This document shows, piece after piece, positions 11,155 through 22,813 of a stretch of 64,000 nt of DNA. The stretch's first letter is position 1, and every line of letters starts with the position of its first letter. The position numbers and the translations under genes are program-made. The DNA is from Streptomyces cavernicola (lineage in GTDB: Bacteria; Actinomycetota; Actinomycetes; Streptomycetales; Streptomycetaceae). The DNA is taken from positions 62,001 through 126,000 of the forward strand of contig NZ_JASCIQ010000012.1 of the NCBI RefSeq assembly GCF_029968035.1, read 5' to 3'. The notes beneath the pieces were generated by a model. It worked only from the letters and a program-made list of their open reading frames with translations. It did no database searches and was not told the origin of the DNA.

Positions 11155-12273
11155 TCAGCCTTCCGAAGGGGCGAGGCGCTTGAGTTCCGCCTCGGTCGAC
11201 TTGAGCAGGTCGTTCCAGGAGGACTCGAACTTGTCGACGCCCTCGTCCTCGAGGAGCTGCACGACCTCGTCGTACGAGATCCCGAGCTTCTCGACGGCGT
11301 CGAGCTCGGCGCGGGACTGCTCGTACGTGCCCGACACGGTGTTGCCGGTGATCCGGCCGTGGTCGGCGGTCGCGTCGAGGGTGGCCTCCGGCATGGTGTT
11401 CACCGTGTTCGGCGCGACCAGGTCGTCGACGTACAGGGTGTCCTTGTACGCCTTGTCCTTCACACCGGTCGAGGCCCACAGCGGGCGCTGCTTGTTGGCG
11501 CCGGCCTTGTCGAGCGCGGCCCAGCGGTCGGACGAGAAGACCTCCTCGTACGCCTCGTACGCCAGGCGGGCGTTGGCCAGGCCGGCCTTGCCGCGGGCGG
11601 CCTTGGCCGCGTCCGTGCCGAGGGCGTCGATGCGCTTGTCGATCTCCGTGTCCACGCGGGACACGAAGAAGGACGCCACCGAGTGGATCTGCGAGAGGTC
11701 CAGGCCCGCGGCCTTGGCCTTCTCCAGACCGGCGAGGTAGGCGTCCATGACGGCGCGGTACCGCTCGAGGGAGAAGATCAGCGTGACGTTGACGCTGATG
11801 CCCTTGCCGATGACCTCGGTGATCGCCGGCAGACCGGCCTTCGTCGCCGGGATCTTGATCAGCGTGTTCGGGCGGTCCACCAGCCACGCCAGCTGCTTGG
11901 CCTCGGCGACCGTGGCCGCCGTGTTGTGCGCCAGGCGCGGGTCGACCTCGATCGACACGCGGCCGTCCTTGCCGCCGGTGGCCTCGAAGACCGGGTGCAG
12001 GATGTCGGCGGCGTCGCGCACGTCCGCCGTCGTGATCATGCGGATCGCTTCCTCGACGGTGACCTTGCGGGCCGCGAGGTCGGCGAGCTGCTGCTCGTAA
12101 CCGTCGCCCGAGGAGATCGCCTTCTGGAAGATCGACGGGTTGGTGGTGACGCCCACGACGTGCTGCTGGTCGATCAGTTCGGCGAGGTTGCCGGACGTGA
12201 TCCGCTTGCGCGACAGGTCGTCCAGCCAGATCGCCACGCCTTCTTCGGAGAGGCGCTTCAGTGCGTCTGTCAT
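11155..12273 (-). CDS. tal: transaldolase
   Basis: Transfers a dihydroxyacetone unit between sugar phosphates in the non-oxidative pentose-phosphate path. 372 residues from the ATG at 12273, the long TalB-like actinobacterial type. The N-terminus [19 protein letters not shown] and the [13 protein letters not shown] motif are diagnostic, and the Schiff-base lysine is in [10 protein letters not shown]. An AGGAG lies about 11 bp upstream. It lies between tkt (50-bp gap) and zwf (2-bp gap), in the same transcript. Confidence 0.96.
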   Translation of the reverse strand: MTDALKRLSEEGVAIWLDDLSRKRITSGNLAELIDQQHVVGVTTNPSIFQKAISSGDGYEQQLADLAARKVTVEEAIRMITTADVRDAADILHPVFEATGGKDGRVSIEVDPRLAHNTAATVAEAKQLAWLVDRPNTLIKIPATKAGLPAITEVIGKGISVNVTLIFSLERYRAVMDAYLAGLEKAKAAGLDLSQIHSVASFFVSRVDTEIDKRIDALGTDAAKAARGKAGLANARLAYEAYEEVFSSDRWAALDKAGANKQRPLWASTGVKDKAYKDTLYVDDLVAPNTVNTMPEATLDATADHGRITGNTVSGTYEQSRAELDAVEKLGISYDEVVQLLEDEGVDKFESSWNDLLKSTEAELKRLAPSEG

Positions 12274-12323
12274 GGAAATTGCATCTCCTGCTGTGATGAG
12301 GGGTGAGTCGTCGTGTACCGGCG

Positions 12324-14426
12324 TCAGCGCCGGGCGGCGGCCAGGGATTCCTTCGCGGCGGAGGCGACCGCGTCCCCGGTGAAGCCGAACTCCTTGAAGA
12401 GGACCTTCGCGTCCGCGGAGGCGCCGAAGTGCTCCAGGGAGACGATCCGGCCGGCGTCGCCCACGTACTTGTGCCAGGTCAGGCCGATGCCGGCCTCGAC
12501 CGCCACGCGCGCCTTGACCGACGGCGGCAGGACGCTGTCGCGGTAGTCCTGCGACTGCTCCTCGAACCACTCCACGCACGGCATCGACACGACCCGGGTC
12601 GGGACGCCCTCCGCCTGGAGCTGCTCGCGCGCCTCGACGGCCAGCTGCACCTCGGAACCGGTGCCGATGAGCACGACCTGAGCCTCAGCGTTCTGCCCGG
12701 AGGGCCCTTCGGCGTCGAACAGCACGTAGCCGCCCTTGGCCGCGTCCTCGTTGCGCTCGTACGTCGGCACGCCCTGGCGGGTGAGGGCGAGGCCGTGCGG
12801 GGTGCCCTTGCCGAACTCCTTGGTGTAGCGCTTCAGGATTTCGCGCCAGGCGATCGCGGTCTCGTTGGCGTCCGCGGGACGGACCACGTTGAGGCCGGGG
12901 ACGGCGCGCAGCGAGGCCAGGTGCTCGACCGGCTGGTGCGTCGGGCCGTCCTCGCCGAGGCCGATGGAGTCGTGCGTCCACACGTACGTCACCGGCAGGT
13001 GCATCAGGGCCGACAGCCGGACCGCGTTGCGCATGTAGTCGGAGAACACCAGGAAGGTGCCGCCGTAGATACGCGTGTGGCCGTGCAGCGCGATGCCGTT
13101 CATGGCCGCGGCCATGGCGTGCTCGCGGATGCCGAAGTGGATCGTCCGGCCGTACGGGTCGGCGCCCGGCAGCGGGTTGCCCTCCGGCAGGAACGAACTC
13201 GTCTTGTCGATCGTGGTGTTGTTGGAGCCCGCCAGGTCGGCCGAGCCGCCCCACAGCTCCGGCAGGACCGCGCCCAGCGCCTGCAGGACCTTGCCCGATG
13301 CGGCACGCGTCGCGACGCCCTTGCCGGTCTCGAACTCGGGGAGCTTCTCCTCCCAGCCGGCCGGCAGCTCGCCCGCGTTGATGCGGTCGAACTCGGCGGC
13401 GCGCTCCGGGTTGGCGGTGCGCCAGGCGGCGAAGGACTTCTCCCACTCGGCCTTGGCCTGCACGCCGCGCTCGAGCGCCTCACGGGTGTGGCCGATGACC
13501 TCGTCGGAGACCTCGAAGGACTGCTCCGGGTCGAAGCCCAACACCCGCTTGGTGGCGGCGACTTCGTCGGCGCCGAGCGCCGAGCCGTGCGCGGCCTCGG
13601 TGTTCTGCGCGCTCGGGGCGGGCCAGGCGATGATCGAACGGGCCGCGATGAACGACGGCTTGTCCGTGACGGCCTTCGCGGTCTGCAGCGCCTCGAACAG
13701 GCCCTTCGGGTCCAGGTCGCCGTTGGGCAGCTGCTCGACGCGCTGCACGTGCCAGCCGTACGCCTCGTACCGCTTGAGGGTGTCCTCGGAGACGGCCGTC
13801 TCCGTGTCGCCCTCGATGGAGATGTGGTTGTCGTCCCACAGCAGCACCAGGTTGCCGAGCTTCTGGTGGCCCGCGAGGGAGGACGCCTCGGCGGCGATGC
13901 CCTCCTGCAGGCAGCCGTCGCCGGCGATGACCCACACCGTGTGGTCGAACGGGGACTCGCCCGCGGGCGCCTGCGGGTCGAAGAGACCCCGCTCGTAGCG
14001 CGCGGCCATGGCCATGCCCACCGCGTTCGCGACACCCTGGCCGAGGGGGCCCGTGGTGGTCTCGACGCCCGTGGTGTGGCCGTACTCCGGGTGGCCCGGG
14101 GTCTTCGAGCCCCAGGTGCGGAACGCCTTCAGGTCATCGAGCTCCAGGCCGTACCCGGCCAGGTAGAGCTGGATGTACAGCGTCAGTGAGGAGTGGCCCG
14201 CGGAGAGGACGAACCGGTCGCGGCCCACCCAGTCGGCGTCGGCGGGGTCGTGCCGCATCACCTTCTGGAAAAGGGTGTACGCGGCGGGCGCGAGGCTCAT
14301 GGCCGTACCGGGATGGCCGTTTCCGACCTTCTGTACGGCGTCGGCGGCCAGGATGCGGGCGGTGTCAACGGCCCGCTGGTCCAGATCGGTCCACTCGAGG
14401 TCTGTGGTGGTCGGCTTGGTGCTCAC
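12324..14426 (-). CDS. tkt: transketolase
   Basis: Thiamine diphosphate enzyme that moves two-carbon units between pentose and hexose phosphates. 700 residues from a GTG with GAGAGGAG upstream. Visible: [27 protein letters not shown], the TPP motif GDGCLQEG extending to a DNN-like WDDNH, and the C-terminal [19 protein letters not shown] segment. First gene of the pentose-phosphate operon. Divergent from ctaB across a 373-bp region. Confidence 0.97.
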   Translation of the reverse strand: MSTKPTTTDLEWTDLDQRAVDTARILAADAVQKVGNGHPGTAMSLAPAAYTLFQKVMRHDPADADWVGRDRFVLSAGHSSLTLYIQLYLAGYGLELDDLKAFRTWGSKTPGHPEYGHTTGVETTTGPLGQGVANAVGMAMAARYERGLFDPQAPAGESPFDHTVWVIAGDGCLQEGIAAEASSLAGHQKLGNLVLLWDDNHISIEGDTETAVSEDTLKRYEAYGWHVQRVEQLPNGDLDPKGLFEALQTAKAVTDKPSFIAARSIIAWPAPSAQNTEAAHGSALGADEVAATKRVLGFDPEQSFEVSDEVIGHTREALERGVQAKAEWEKSFAAWRTANPERAAEFDRINAGELPAGWEEKLPEFETGKGVATRAASGKVLQALGAVLPELWGGSADLAGSNNTTIDKTSSFLPEGNPLPGADPYGRTIHFGIREHAMAAAMNGIALHGHTRIYGGTFLVFSDYMRNAVRLSALMHLPVTYVWTHDSIGLGEDGPTHQPVEHLASLRAVPGLNVVRPADANETAIAWREILKRYTKEFGKGTPHGLALTRQGVPTYERNEDAAKGGYVLFDAEGPSGQNAEAQVVLIGTGSEVQLAVEAREQLQAEGVPTRVVSMPCVEWFEEQSQDYRDSVLPPSVKARVAVEAGIGLTWHKYVGDAGRIVSLEHFGASADAKVLFKEFGFTGDAVASAAKESLAAARR

Positions 14427-14799
14427 CCTGGGTCAGGGCTCCTCTCCACATGCTCTACATGTCGAACGTCGTCGTCGAACCTCGTCGTCCGCCGTCGAGC
14501 GTCGTCGACGCGCGGCGCCTCGTGCGCCGGTCTGCGTCGAGCCTACCGTCGCCCGAGCGTCCATTTTTTCGACTCGTTCCAGACTGCCGGGGGTCTGTCG
14601 CCTTCGCCTCCCGAGCGGCCTCGGCCGCAGCCTCCGCGGACGCCTCGGACACCCGCCCCGGCAACCGGCCCAACACGACCCACCCCCGCGAAGAGCCGGG
14701 TATGGCCTACGTCTACAGTGGCGTGGTACGCGCGAGCCTTTACCGGGTCTTCATGTTCAGGTGACACCCACGGTGGCTTGCTGGGAGTCTCTTTCAGGG
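14427..14799. other. divergent regulatory region between tkt and ctaB
   Basis: No coding frame with protein character. The tkt side (14461-14516) is a run of GTCGTCG/TCGAC-type short repeats that would sit in the tkt mRNA leader. A minus-strand TAGGCT (14539-14544) is a possible tkt -10 without a clear -35. A T6 run lies near 14565-14570. ctaB signals on the other side are weak. Confidence 0.4.
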
Positions 14800-14805
14800 G
14801 TGTGC

Positions 14806-15780
14806 GTGACGGCCGTCGAATCCCGTCCATCAGGTCGGGGCACCGCCAGCGCCGAGGGCGCGGCGGGTGAGCTCGGGGCGAACTCCGGCCGTCGGCCGAT
14901 CGGTCCCCTCGTCATGGGGTTCGTGGCGCTGACCAAGCCCCGCATCATCGAGCTGCTGCTCATCACCACGGTCCCGGTGATGTTCCTCGCCGAGCAGGGC
15001 GTGCCCAACCTGTGGCTGGTCCTCGCGACCTGCTTCGGCGGCTACCTCTCCGCGGGCGGCGCCAACGCCCTGAACATGTGGTACGACCGGGACATCGACG
15101 CCCTGATGGAGCGCACCCGGAGCCGTCCGCTGGTCACGGGCCTGATCAGCCCCACCGAGGGCCTGGTCTTCGGCGTCTCCCTCGCCGTGATCTCCACGGT
15201 CTGGTTCGGACTCCTAGTCAACTGGCTCTCCGCCGCGCTCTCGCTCGGCGCCCTGCTCTTCTACGTCGTCGTCTACACGATGATCCTCAAGCGCAGGACC
15301 GCACAGAACATCGTGTGGGGCGGCATCGCCGGCTGCCTGCCGGTCCTCATCGGCTGGTCGTCCGTCACCAACTCGATGTCCTGGGCCGCCGTCATCCTCT
15401 TCATGGTGATCTTCTTCTGGACGCCGCCGCACTACTGGCCGCTGTCCATGAAGGTCAAGGACGACTACGCGCGCGCCCAGGTCCCGATGCTCCCGGTGCT
15501 CGCCTCCAACAAGGTCGTCGCCCGGCAGATCGTGCTCTACAGCTGGGTCATGGTCGGCATCTCGCTGCTGCTCCAGCCGCTCGGCTACACCGGCTGGTTC
15601 TACACCGCGGTCGCGCTGCTCACCGGCGGCTTCTGGCTCTGGGAGGCGCACGCCCTGCAGGCCCGTGCCAAGTCCGGGGTGACGGGCGCGAAGCTCAAGG
15701 AGATGCGCCTCTTCCACTGGTCCATCACCTACGTGTCGCTGCTGTTCGTGGCGGTCGCGGTGGACCCGTTCCTGCGCTGA
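14806..15780 (+). CDS. ctaB: protohaem IX farnesyltransferase (haem O synthase)
   Basis: Membrane UbiA-family prenyltransferase that adds farnesyl to haem B, giving haem O for cytochrome aa3 oxidase. The catalytic Asp-rich motif [15 protein letters not shown] and the second loop [12 protein letters not shown] are clear, with about 8-9 hydrophobic helices and the family C-terminus [19 protein letters not shown]. Two GTG starts are possible. I prefer 14806 (324 residues, AGGGG 5 bp upstream) over 14800. Its partner ctaA lies 1.8 kb downstream on the other strand. Confidence 0.93.
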   Translation: MTAVESRPSGRGTASAEGAAGELGANSGRRPIGPLVMGFVALTKPRIIELLLITTVPVMFLAEQGVPNLWLVLATCFGGYLSAGGANALNMWYDRDIDALMERTRSRPLVTGLISPTEGLVFGVSLAVISTVWFGLLVNWLSAALSLGALLFYVVVYTMILKRRTAQNIVWGGIAGCLPVLIGWSSVTNSMSWAAVILFMVIFFWTPPHYWPLSMKVKDDYARAQVPMLPVLASNKVVARQIVLYSWVMVGISLLLQPLGYTGWFYTAVALLTGGFWLWEAHALQARAKSGVTGAKLKEMRLFHWSITYVSLLFVAVAVDPFLR

Positions 15781-15797
15781 CGCACTCGACTCTCCGA

Positions 15798-15830
15798 ACG
15801 CCGGGCGGCTGACCCTCAGCCGCCCGGCGT
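15798..15830 (+). terminator. ctaB terminator
   Basis: A perfect 15-bp stem (15798-15812 with 15816-15830) with a CCC loop, 17 bp after the ctaB stop. Confidence 0.85.
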
Positions 15831-15883
15831 CCGTGTGTCAGGGGCCATAGCCGCCGCCGGTTACGCGCAAGTAGCATCACGGT

Positions 15884-16240
15884 ATGGCAGACACCAAGGT
15901 CGACACCACGGTCGAAGAGAAGCCCGCGGACGCGCGCGCGGAGCGACAGGCGGCGAAGCTCGCCAAGCAGATCAACGCCTTCGCGAAGGCGCACGGCGGC
16001 GCCGAGGCGCAGGTCGCGTACATCGGGGAGCGCGGCTCCCGCATCGTGCTCGTCGGTGAGGACGGCGGCTGGGGCGACCTCGTCGCGCGCACCGACGCCG
16101 TGGCCCGCAAGGCCGTCGAGAAGTCCGGGCTCACCCTCCACGAGGACTTCGACGGCGAGTTCGCCGCCAAGGTCGTCACCGGCCGGTACGAGTGGTCGCG
16201 CATGGCGGGCATGCAGGTCGGGGGCCCGAGCAACACCTGA
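15884..16240 (+). CDS. conserved hypothetical protein, 118 aa
   Basis: Family function unknown to me. A charged, Ala/Lys/Glu-rich N-terminus (about 1-40) precedes a compact part with EAQVAYIGERGSRIVLVGEDGGWGDL (a region) and a VARTDAVARKAVEKSG helix. No signal peptide or membrane segment. ATG start. Strong codon bias and isolation between a terminator and the next gene show it is real. Position between ctaB and the amidohydrolase appears conserved in Streptomyces, from memory. Confidence 0.7.
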   Translation: MADTKVDTTVEEKPADARAERQAAKLAKQINAFAKAHGGAEAQVAYIGERGSRIVLVGEDGGWGDLVARTDAVARKAVEKSGLTLHEDFDGEFAAKVVTGRYEWSRMAGMQVGGPSNT

Positions 16241-16309
16241 GACCGGGTTCACCCGTTAGGACCGTAGACGGACAGCAGTCCGCGCCACGGTCCACGCACG
16301 GGAGCCCGG

Positions 16310-17389
16310 ATGATCGAGACACCGCCCCTGGTGGACCAGTGCTGCCACGGGGTGCTGCGTACGGAGCTGGGCCTCGGCACCTTCGAGGCCCACCTCGGCC
16401 GGGGCGAGGGCCCGCCCGCCCCCGGCACCACCTTCTTCGACACCCAGACCGGCTTCGCGGTGCGCCGCTGGTGCCCGCCGCTGCTCGGGCTCGAACCGCA
16501 CTGCCAGCCCGCCCGCTATCTGGCCCGGCGCCGCGAGCTCGGCGTCGTCGAGGCCGGCCGCCGGCTGCTACGGGCCACCGGGATCGGCACGTATCTCGTC
16601 GACACGGGAGTGCCCGGCGATCTGACGGGGCCGCCCGAACTGGCCGCCGCGGGCGCCGCCGAGGCCCACGAGATCGTCCGCCTCGAACTCCTCGCCGAGC
16701 AGGTCGCCGACACCTCCGGCACCGTCGAGACCTTCCTCGCCAACCTCGCCGAGTGCGTGCACGGAGCCGCCGCGGGCGCGGTCGCCTTCGCCTCCGTCGG
16801 GGGCGCGCACGGCCTCGCCCTCGCGCCGGAGCCGCCGGACGCGGGGGAGGTGCGCGGGGCCGCCGCGCGCTGGCTCGCGGGGCGCCGTGTGGGCGACCGC
16901 CTCACCCATCCCGTACTGCTCCGGCACCTCGTCTGGATCGCCGTCGCCTCCGGGCTGCCGCTCCAGCTGCATGCGGGTACGGGCGATCCGCAGCGGTACG
17001 TGGGGGAGTTCGCGCGGGCCACGGCGGGGCTCGGCACGGATCTGGTGCTGCTGCACGGCTACCCGTACCACCGGCAGGCCGCGTACCTCGCCGGGGCGTT
17101 CCCGCACGTCTACGCGGACCTGGGGCCCGCGCTCGTACGGACCGGGGCGCGGGCGGCGACGCTGCTCGCGGAGGTTCTCGAACTCGCGCCGTTCGGCAAG
17201 CTGTTGTTCTCCAGCGGTGCGCACGGGCTGCCCGAGCTGCATGTGGTGGGGGCGCAGCTGTTCCGGGAGGCGCTGGGGAGGGTGCTCGGGGGGTGGGTGG
17301 CCGAGGGGGCGTGGTCGCGCTCGGACGCGGATCGCGTCGCTGGACTCATCGCGTCGGGGAACGCGCGCAGGGTGTACGGCCTTCCTTGA
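16310..17389 (+). CDS. amidohydrolase-like metal-dependent hydrolase
   Basis: 359 residues resembling the Amidohydrolase_2 / FluG N-terminal fold. It begins with a VDQCCHG segment where the family has a metal-binding His motif, and has LPLQLHAGTGD with the expected metal-site His, LVLLHGYPYHRQAAYLAG and a late LLFSSGAHGLPE where a metal-binding Asp is usual. The first motif is weaker than a typical HxH, so one metal ligand may be altered. ATG at 16310. Substrate unknown. It converges on ctaA. Confidence 0.72.
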   Translation: MIETPPLVDQCCHGVLRTELGLGTFEAHLGRGEGPPAPGTTFFDTQTGFAVRRWCPPLLGLEPHCQPARYLARRRELGVVEAGRRLLRATGIGTYLVDTGVPGDLTGPPELAAAGAAEAHEIVRLELLAEQVADTSGTVETFLANLAECVHGAAAGAVAFASVGGAHGLALAPEPPDAGEVRGAAARWLAGRRVGDRLTHPVLLRHLVWIAVASGLPLQLHAGTGDPQRYVGEFARATAGLGTDLVLLHGYPYHRQAAYLAGAFPHVYADLGPALVRTGARAATLLAEVLELAPFGKLLFSSGAHGLPELHVVGAQLFREALGRVLGGWVAEGAWSRSDADRVAGLIASGNARRVYGLP

Positions 17390-17454
17390 TCCCCTCCCCG
17401 CCCCTTCCCGAAAGACTGCCGTCGGCACGGGGGCCAGCCCCCGGACCCCCGCTC

Positions 17455-17527
17455 CTCAAACGCCGGAGGGGCTGGTTTTTCAGGGGCGCGGGGAACTGCG
17501 CGACCAGCCACGACGGCGCAGCAGCCG
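17455..17527 (+). repeat. gene-end repeats between the amidohydrolase and ctaA
   Basis: Contains CTCAAACGCCGGAGGGGCTG (17455-17474), a T5 run, then GGCGCGGGGAACTGCGCGA at 17485-17503 followed by CCAGCCACGACGG. Both motifs recur at other gene ends in the window. The gap is convergent, so the block probably acts as a two-way transcription end. Confidence 0.65.
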
Positions 17528-17582
17528 AAACACAGCGCCGCAGGCTTTCGGGAAGGGGCGGGGCGGGGAGAGAACCAGGCGG

Positions 17583-18608
17583 TCAGACCGCTGACAGTTC
17601 CGGGTCCGGCTGGGCGGGAATGTCCGGCTCGCTGCGGGGGCGTTCCTGGAGGGACATCAGGACGCGTACCGCCGCGATCCACACCAGGCACGAGCCCAGC
17701 ATGTGCGCGCCGACGAGGACTTCGGGCAGCTCCGTGAAGTACTGGACGTACCCGATCACGCCCTGCGCGAGCAGGATCAGGAACAGCGCGCGCGTGCGGG
17801 CGAGCGGACCGCGCGGGGCGTCGACCGCCTTGAGCACGAACCACAGGGCGAAGGTCAGCGACACCACGATCCAGGCGAGCACGGCGTGCAGCTTGGAGAC
17901 GCCCTCCCAGTCGAGGCCGAGGGCGCCGATGTCCATGCGGGGTACGTCGCTGGAGTCACCGGCGTGCGGGCCCGAACCCGTGACCACCGTGCCGACCGCG
18001 ACGAGCAGCCCCGAGGCGACGATCAGGCACCACACCAGCTGCTGCACGGCCTGGCCGACCAGCGGGCGCGGCGGTGCGTCGCCCTCGCCGTCGGCGGTGC
18101 GCACCCACATCAGGGTGGCGACGGTGATCAGCGCGGTGGAGAGCAGGAAGTGCGCGGCCACGGTGTACGGGTTGAGGCCCACGAGGACGACGATGCCGCC
18201 GAGGATCGCGTTGCCCATCACGATCCAGAACTGGGCCCAGCCGAGCCGGGTCAGGCTGCGCCGCATCGGCTTCTGCGAGCGGGCCGCGATGATCGCCCAG
18301 CCGACGGCCGCGCACAGCACGTACGTCAGGAGGCGGTTGCCGAACTCGATGTAGCCGTGGAAGCCCATCTCGGCGGTCGTGGTCAGCGAGTCGGCCGTGC
18401 ACTTCGGCCAGGTCGGGCAGCCGAGGCCCGAGCCGGTCAGTCGCACGGCGCCGCCGGTCACCACGATCACGCAAGCAAGGATGAGAGCGCCGAGCGCCGC
18501 CCGCCGGACCGTCCGGTTCTCCGGAGTCCAGCGCTCGGCGATGAAGGCGAGCGGATTGCGCACGGCTTGAGCCAGCGTGGCTCGGGTCGATTTCGGCACG
18601 CGCACCAT
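17583..18608 (-). CDS. ctaA: haem A synthase (COX15/CtaA)
   Basis: Membrane monooxygenase that turns haem O into haem A. 341 residues from the ATG at 18608; an ATG seven codons upstream (18629) is also possible, and neither has a good ribosome binding site. About 8 hydrophobic helices. Haem-ligand and family motifs: GGAVRLTGSGLGCPTWPKC with its loop cysteines, HGYIEFGNR, AAHFLLS, SKLHAVLAW and VGAHMLGS. Works with ctaB. Confidence 0.93.
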   Translation of the reverse strand: MVRVPKSTRATLAQAVRNPLAFIAERWTPENRTVRRAALGALILACVIVVTGGAVRLTGSGLGCPTWPKCTADSLTTTAEMGFHGYIEFGNRLLTYVLCAAVGWAIIAARSQKPMRRSLTRLGWAQFWIVMGNAILGGIVVLVGLNPYTVAAHFLLSTALITVATLMWVRTADGEGDAPPRPLVGQAVQQLVWCLIVASGLLVAVGTVVTGSGPHAGDSSDVPRMDIGALGLDWEGVSKLHAVLAWIVVSLTFALWFVLKAVDAPRGPLARTRALFLILLAQGVIGYVQYFTELPEVLVGAHMLGSCLVWIAAVRVLMSLQERPRSEPDIPAQPDPELSAV

Positions 18609-18680
18609 CGTAGAGGGGGCCTTGTGCATCGGTTCACGAGGGGGAGGGAAACCACGAAACCGGTACGGGACCGTACGGGC

Positions 18681-19444
18681 CTACTCCCAGCGGAAGAACC
18701 GGGCCGCCGCGCCGAGGCCGAGCACCGACCACACCGCGAGCACACCCACCGCGCCCCACGGCAGCGACGCCCCGTCCTGCAGTACGTCGCGCAGCCCGTC
18801 GGAGAGCGCCGAGATGGGCAGCAGGCCGAGCACCGACTGGGCGGCGTCCGGGAACTTGTCGAGCGGCACGACCACGCCGCCGCCGACGAGCAGCAGCAGG
18901 AACACCAGGTTCGCGGCGGCAAGGGTCGCCTCGGCCTTGAGCGTGCCGGCCATCAGCAGCCCGAGCCCCGAGAACGCCGCCGTGCCGAGGACCAGCAGCA
19001 GCGCCACGGACAGCGGGTTGCCGTGCGGGGACCAGCCGAGGGCGAGGGCGATCGCCGTCAGGAGCGCGATCTGCAGCACCTCGGTGACCAGGACCGACAG
19101 GGTCTTCGCGGTCATCAGCGCCCAGCGCGGCAGCGGCGAGGCGCCGAGCCGCTTGAGCACGCCGTACCGCCGCTCGAAGCCGGTGGCGATGGCCTGGCCG
19201 GTGAACGCCGTCGACATCACCGCGAGCGCGAGCACGCCCGGAGCGAGGAAGTCCACGGCCTTCCCCTCGCCCGTGTCGACGATGTCGACCGTCGAGAAGA
19301 GGACGAGGAGGAGCGAGGGGATCACGACCGTGAGGAGCAGCTGCTCGCCATTGCGCAGCAGCATCTTCGTCTCCAGGACCGCCTGCGCCGCGATCATCCG
19401 CCCGACCGGAGCGGCCCCCGGCTTCGGCGTGTACGTACCGGCGC

Positions 19445-19448
<4 letters not shown>
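18681..19448 (-). CDS. ABC-2 type transporter permease
   Basis: 255 residues with six hydrophobic segments. The GFERRYGVLKRLGASPLPRW loop between helices 2 and 3 is characteristic of ABC-2 (DrrB-like) exporters. Its ATG overlaps the stop of the ATPase gene by ATGA, so they form one translationally coupled exporter. Substrate unknown. I recall this pair next to ctaA/suf in other actinobacteria, but the link to haem or Fe-S metabolism is only positional. Confidence 0.85.
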
Positions 19449-20380
<932 letters not shown>

Positions 20381-20387
20381 GCCGGGA

Positions 20388-20393
20388 AGTCTA
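20388..20393 (-). promoter_or_regulatory. -10 element of a leaderless promoter for the ABC exporter
   Basis: Minus-strand TAGACT, then 7 bases and the ATG. The expected transcription start is the A of the start codon. No clear -35 is visible. Confidence 0.5.
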
Positions 20394-20509
20394 GAGAGCG
20401 CGCCCGGCTGCCCGGTACGGGGCCTGGTGGCTGCGCACCGAGGGGCCTGGTGGCTTCCCACTACGGACAAGCCGCGCGGCCCGCCCGGGGCCGTGGAAAC
20501 ACACAGAAA

Positions 20510-20524
20510 TTAGGTGAACCTTAG
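20510..20524. promoter_or_regulatory. imperfect palindrome resembling a compressed iron box
   Basis: TTAGGTGAACCTTAG contains AGGT-GA-ACCT. The half sites look like those of DtxR/IdeR/DmdR boxes, but the centre is shorter than the 19-bp consensus. It lies between the divergent ABC exporter and suf operons. Confidence 0.25.
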
Positions 20525-20559
20525 TGATCGAGGCCACCGGGGCGGGGTCCGATCGCGGC

Positions 20560-20596
20560 TTGTCGGGGCCTGAGGAATTACGCAACAATGGCGTTG
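20560..20596 (+). promoter_or_regulatory. candidate suf promoter and SufR operator
   Basis: TTGTCG (20560-20565), an 18-bp spacer and AACAAT (20584-20589), then the GTG start at 20596, so a leaderless transcript. An inverted repeat CAAC-N6-GTTG (20583-20586 with 20593-20596) covers the -10 and the start point, the right place for autorepression by SufR. Confidence 0.4.
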
Positions 20597-21351
20597 TGAA
20601 AAACGTTGGCGAGGCTCCGCAGGAGGAACTCGCGACCGGTGAGCGCAGTACGCGCAACCGCGTCGCGCGCTCCATCCTGGACCACGGCCCGTCCACCGTG
20701 GCCGAGCTCGCAGGCAGGCTCGGCCTCACCCAGGCCGCAGTGCGCAGGCACCTCGACGCCCTGGTCGCCGACGACGTAGTGGCGCCCCGCGAGCAGCGGG
20801 TCTACGGCGCACGCACCCGAGGCCGCCCGGCCAAGGTGTTCGCCCTGACCGACTGCGGCCGGGACGCCTTCGACCAGTCCTACGACAAGCTCGCCGCGGA
20901 GGCCCTGCACTGGATCTCCCAGGCGGCCGGCGGTGGGGAGCCCGGCGAGGCCGCGGTGGCCGCGTTCGCGCGCGCCCGGCTCGCCGCGACCGCCGAGAAG
21001 TACCGGGAGCAGCTGGCCGCAGCACCCCCCGAGCAGCGCACGGAGACCCTGGCCAGGGCTCTGACGGCCGACGGGTACGCTGCTACGGCGCGTAGCGCAC
21101 CGGTCGGCGAGCAGCTGTGTCAGCACCACTGCCCCGTCGCCCACGTGGCGGAGCAGTTCCCGCAGTTGTGCGAGGCGGAGACGGAGCTCTTCAGCCGCCT
21201 GCTCGGCACCCATGTGCAGCGACTGGCCACCATCGCCCACGGGGACGGGGTGTGCACCACCTTCATCCCCGGCGTCGAGACCGTCTCGCCACAGCAAGAA
21301 CCGAAGACCACCACAGCATCTGCAAGCACGGCCGGGAGGAACCCCGCATGA
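20596..21351 (+). CDS. sufR: SufR-type Fe-S sensing transcriptional regulator
   Basis: Repressor of the suf operon, in the DeoR/ArsR-like winged-helix group. From the GTG at 20596 it has 251 residues. The N-terminal winged helix includes [20 protein letters not shown]. The C-terminal half has three cysteines C175, C179 and C192 ([10 protein letters not shown] and QLCEAE), the Fe-S ligand pattern of SufR. The leaderless GTG start is preferred over an upstream GTG at 20524, since homology starts later and a -10 sits 6 bp upstream. Its stop overlaps sufB by ATGA. Confidence 0.88.
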   Translation: MKNVGEAPQEELATGERSTRNRVARSILDHGPSTVAELAGRLGLTQAAVRRHLDALVADDVVAPREQRVYGARTRGRPAKVFALTDCGRDAFDQSYDKLAAEALHWISQAAGGGEPGEAAVAAFARARLAATAEKYREQLAAAPPEQRTETLARALTADGYAATARSAPVGEQLCQHHCPVAHVAEQFPQLCEAETELFSRLLGTHVQRLATIAHGDGVCTTFIPGVETVSPQQEPKTTTASASTAGRNPA

Positions 21352-22772
21352 CGCTCCCCATCGAGGAGACTGCTCACCCCGAGCTCGAGGGCCTGGGCAA
21401 GTACGAATACGGCTGGGCCGACTCCGACGCGGCCGGCGCCGCAGCCAAGCGCGGTCTGAACGAGGACGTCGTCCGCGACATCTCGGCGAAGAAGAACGAG
21501 CCGGAGTGGATGACGAAGCTCCGCCTCAAGGGCCTGCGCCTGTTCGACAAGAAGCCCATGCCGAACTGGGGCTCGGACCTGTCGGGCATCGACTTCGACA
21601 ACATCAAGTACTTCGTGCGGTCCACCGAGAAGCAGGCCCAGTCCTGGGAGGACCTGCCCGAGGACATCAAGAACACGTACGACAAGCTCGGCATCCCCGA
21701 GGCGGAGAAGCAGCGCCTCGTCGCCGGTGTCGCCGCGCAGTACGAGTCGGAGGTCGTCTACCACCAGATCCGTGAGGACCTGGAGGAGCAGGGCGTCATC
21801 TTCGTCGACACCGACACCGCGCTGAAGGAGCACGAGGAGCTCTTCAAGGAGTACTTCGGCACCGTCATCCCGGTCGGCGACAACAAGTTCGCGTCGCTCA
21901 ACACCGCGGTGTGGTCCGGCGGTTCCTTCATCTACGTGCCGAAGGGCGTGCACGTGGAGATCCCGCTCCAGGCCTACTTCCGGATCAACACCGAGAACAT
22001 GGGCCAGTTCGAGCGGACGCTGATCATCGTCGACGAGGACGCCTACGTCCACTACGTCGAGGGCTGCACCGCGCCGATCTACCAGTCGGACTCGCTGCAC
22101 TCCGCGGTCGTCGAGATCATCGTCAAGAAGGGCGCCCGCTGCCGCTACACGACGATCCAGAACTGGTCGAACAACGTCTACAACCTGGTCACCAAGCGCG
22201 CCGTGGCGTACGAGGGCGCGACCATGGAGTGGATCGACGGCAACATCGGCTCCAAGGTCACCATGAAGTACCCGGCCGTCTACCTGATGGGCGAGCACGC
22301 CAAGGGCGAGACCCTGTCCATCGCCTTCGCGGGCGAGGGCCAGCACCAGGACGCCGGCTCCAAGATGGTCCACATGGCGCCGAACACCTCGTCCAACATC
22401 GTCTCCAAGTCGGTGGCCCGCGGCGGCGGTCGTACGTCGTACCGCGGTCTGGTCGAGATCGGCGAGGGCGCCCCGGGCTCCAAGTCCAACGTCCTCTGTG
22501 ACGCCCTGCTCGTCGACACCATCTCCCGCTCGGACACGTACCCGTACGTGGACGTCCGCGAGGACGACGTCTCCATGGGTCACGAGGCCACCGTTTCCAA
22601 GGTCTCCGAGGACCAGCTCTTCTACCTGATGAGCCGCGGTATGACCGAGTTCGAGGCCATGGCCATGATCGTGCGCGGCTTCGTCGAGCCGATCGCCAAG
22701 GAGCTGCCGATGGAGTACGCCCTGGAGCTCAACCGGCTGATCGAGCTGCAGATGGAGGGCGCGGTCGGTTAA
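21348..22772 (+). CDS. sufB: Fe-S cluster assembly scaffold SufB
   Basis: Core of the SufBC2D complex that builds Fe-S clusters. 474 residues, normal for SufB. Visible: [10 protein letters not shown] near the N-terminus, [19 protein letters not shown] (part of the beta-helix), [13 protein letters not shown] with the conserved cysteine, and the C-terminal [17 protein letters not shown] helix. No intein interrupts it. The ribosome binding site GGGAGGA (21334-21340) lies in the sufR end and the ATG overlaps the sufR stop. Confidence 0.96.
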   Translation: MTLPIEETAHPELEGLGKYEYGWADSDAAGAAAKRGLNEDVVRDISAKKNEPEWMTKLRLKGLRLFDKKPMPNWGSDLSGIDFDNIKYFVRSTEKQAQSWEDLPEDIKNTYDKLGIPEAEKQRLVAGVAAQYESEVVYHQIREDLEEQGVIFVDTDTALKEHEELFKEYFGTVIPVGDNKFASLNTAVWSGGSFIYVPKGVHVEIPLQAYFRINTENMGQFERTLIIVDEDAYVHYVEGCTAPIYQSDSLHSAVVEIIVKKGARCRYTTIQNWSNNVYNLVTKRAVAYEGATMEWIDGNIGSKVTMKYPAVYLMGEHAKGETLSIAFAGEGQHQDAGSKMVHMAPNTSSNIVSKSVARGGGRTSYRGLVEIGEGAPGSKSNVLCDALLVDTISRSDTYPYVDVREDDVSMGHEATVSKVSEDQLFYLMSRGMTEFEAMAMIVRGFVEPIAKELPMEYALELNRLIELQMEGAVG

Positions 22773-22781
22773 GCACCGGCC

Positions 22782-22813
22782 GCGGGGAGCCGGTCAGCGG
22801 ACCGGCTCCCCGC
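22782..22813 (+). terminator. 14-bp hairpin between sufB and sufD
   Basis: A perfect stem (22782-22795 with 22800-22813), 4-nt loop, in the only large gap inside the suf operon (about 75-95 bp). No U-run follows. It may cause partial termination or stabilise the sufRB part of the message. Confidence 0.6.

Noticed and set aside
9617..11887. An extended G6PDH of 756 residues
   Set aside because: The extra N-terminus is read antiphase over tal; homology starts at the TTG at 11152 with its own ribosome binding site.
21117..21347. A 77-codon N-terminal extension of SufB
   Set aside because: It overlaps sufR in another frame, and the SufB start is fixed by GGGAGGA and the ATGA overlap.
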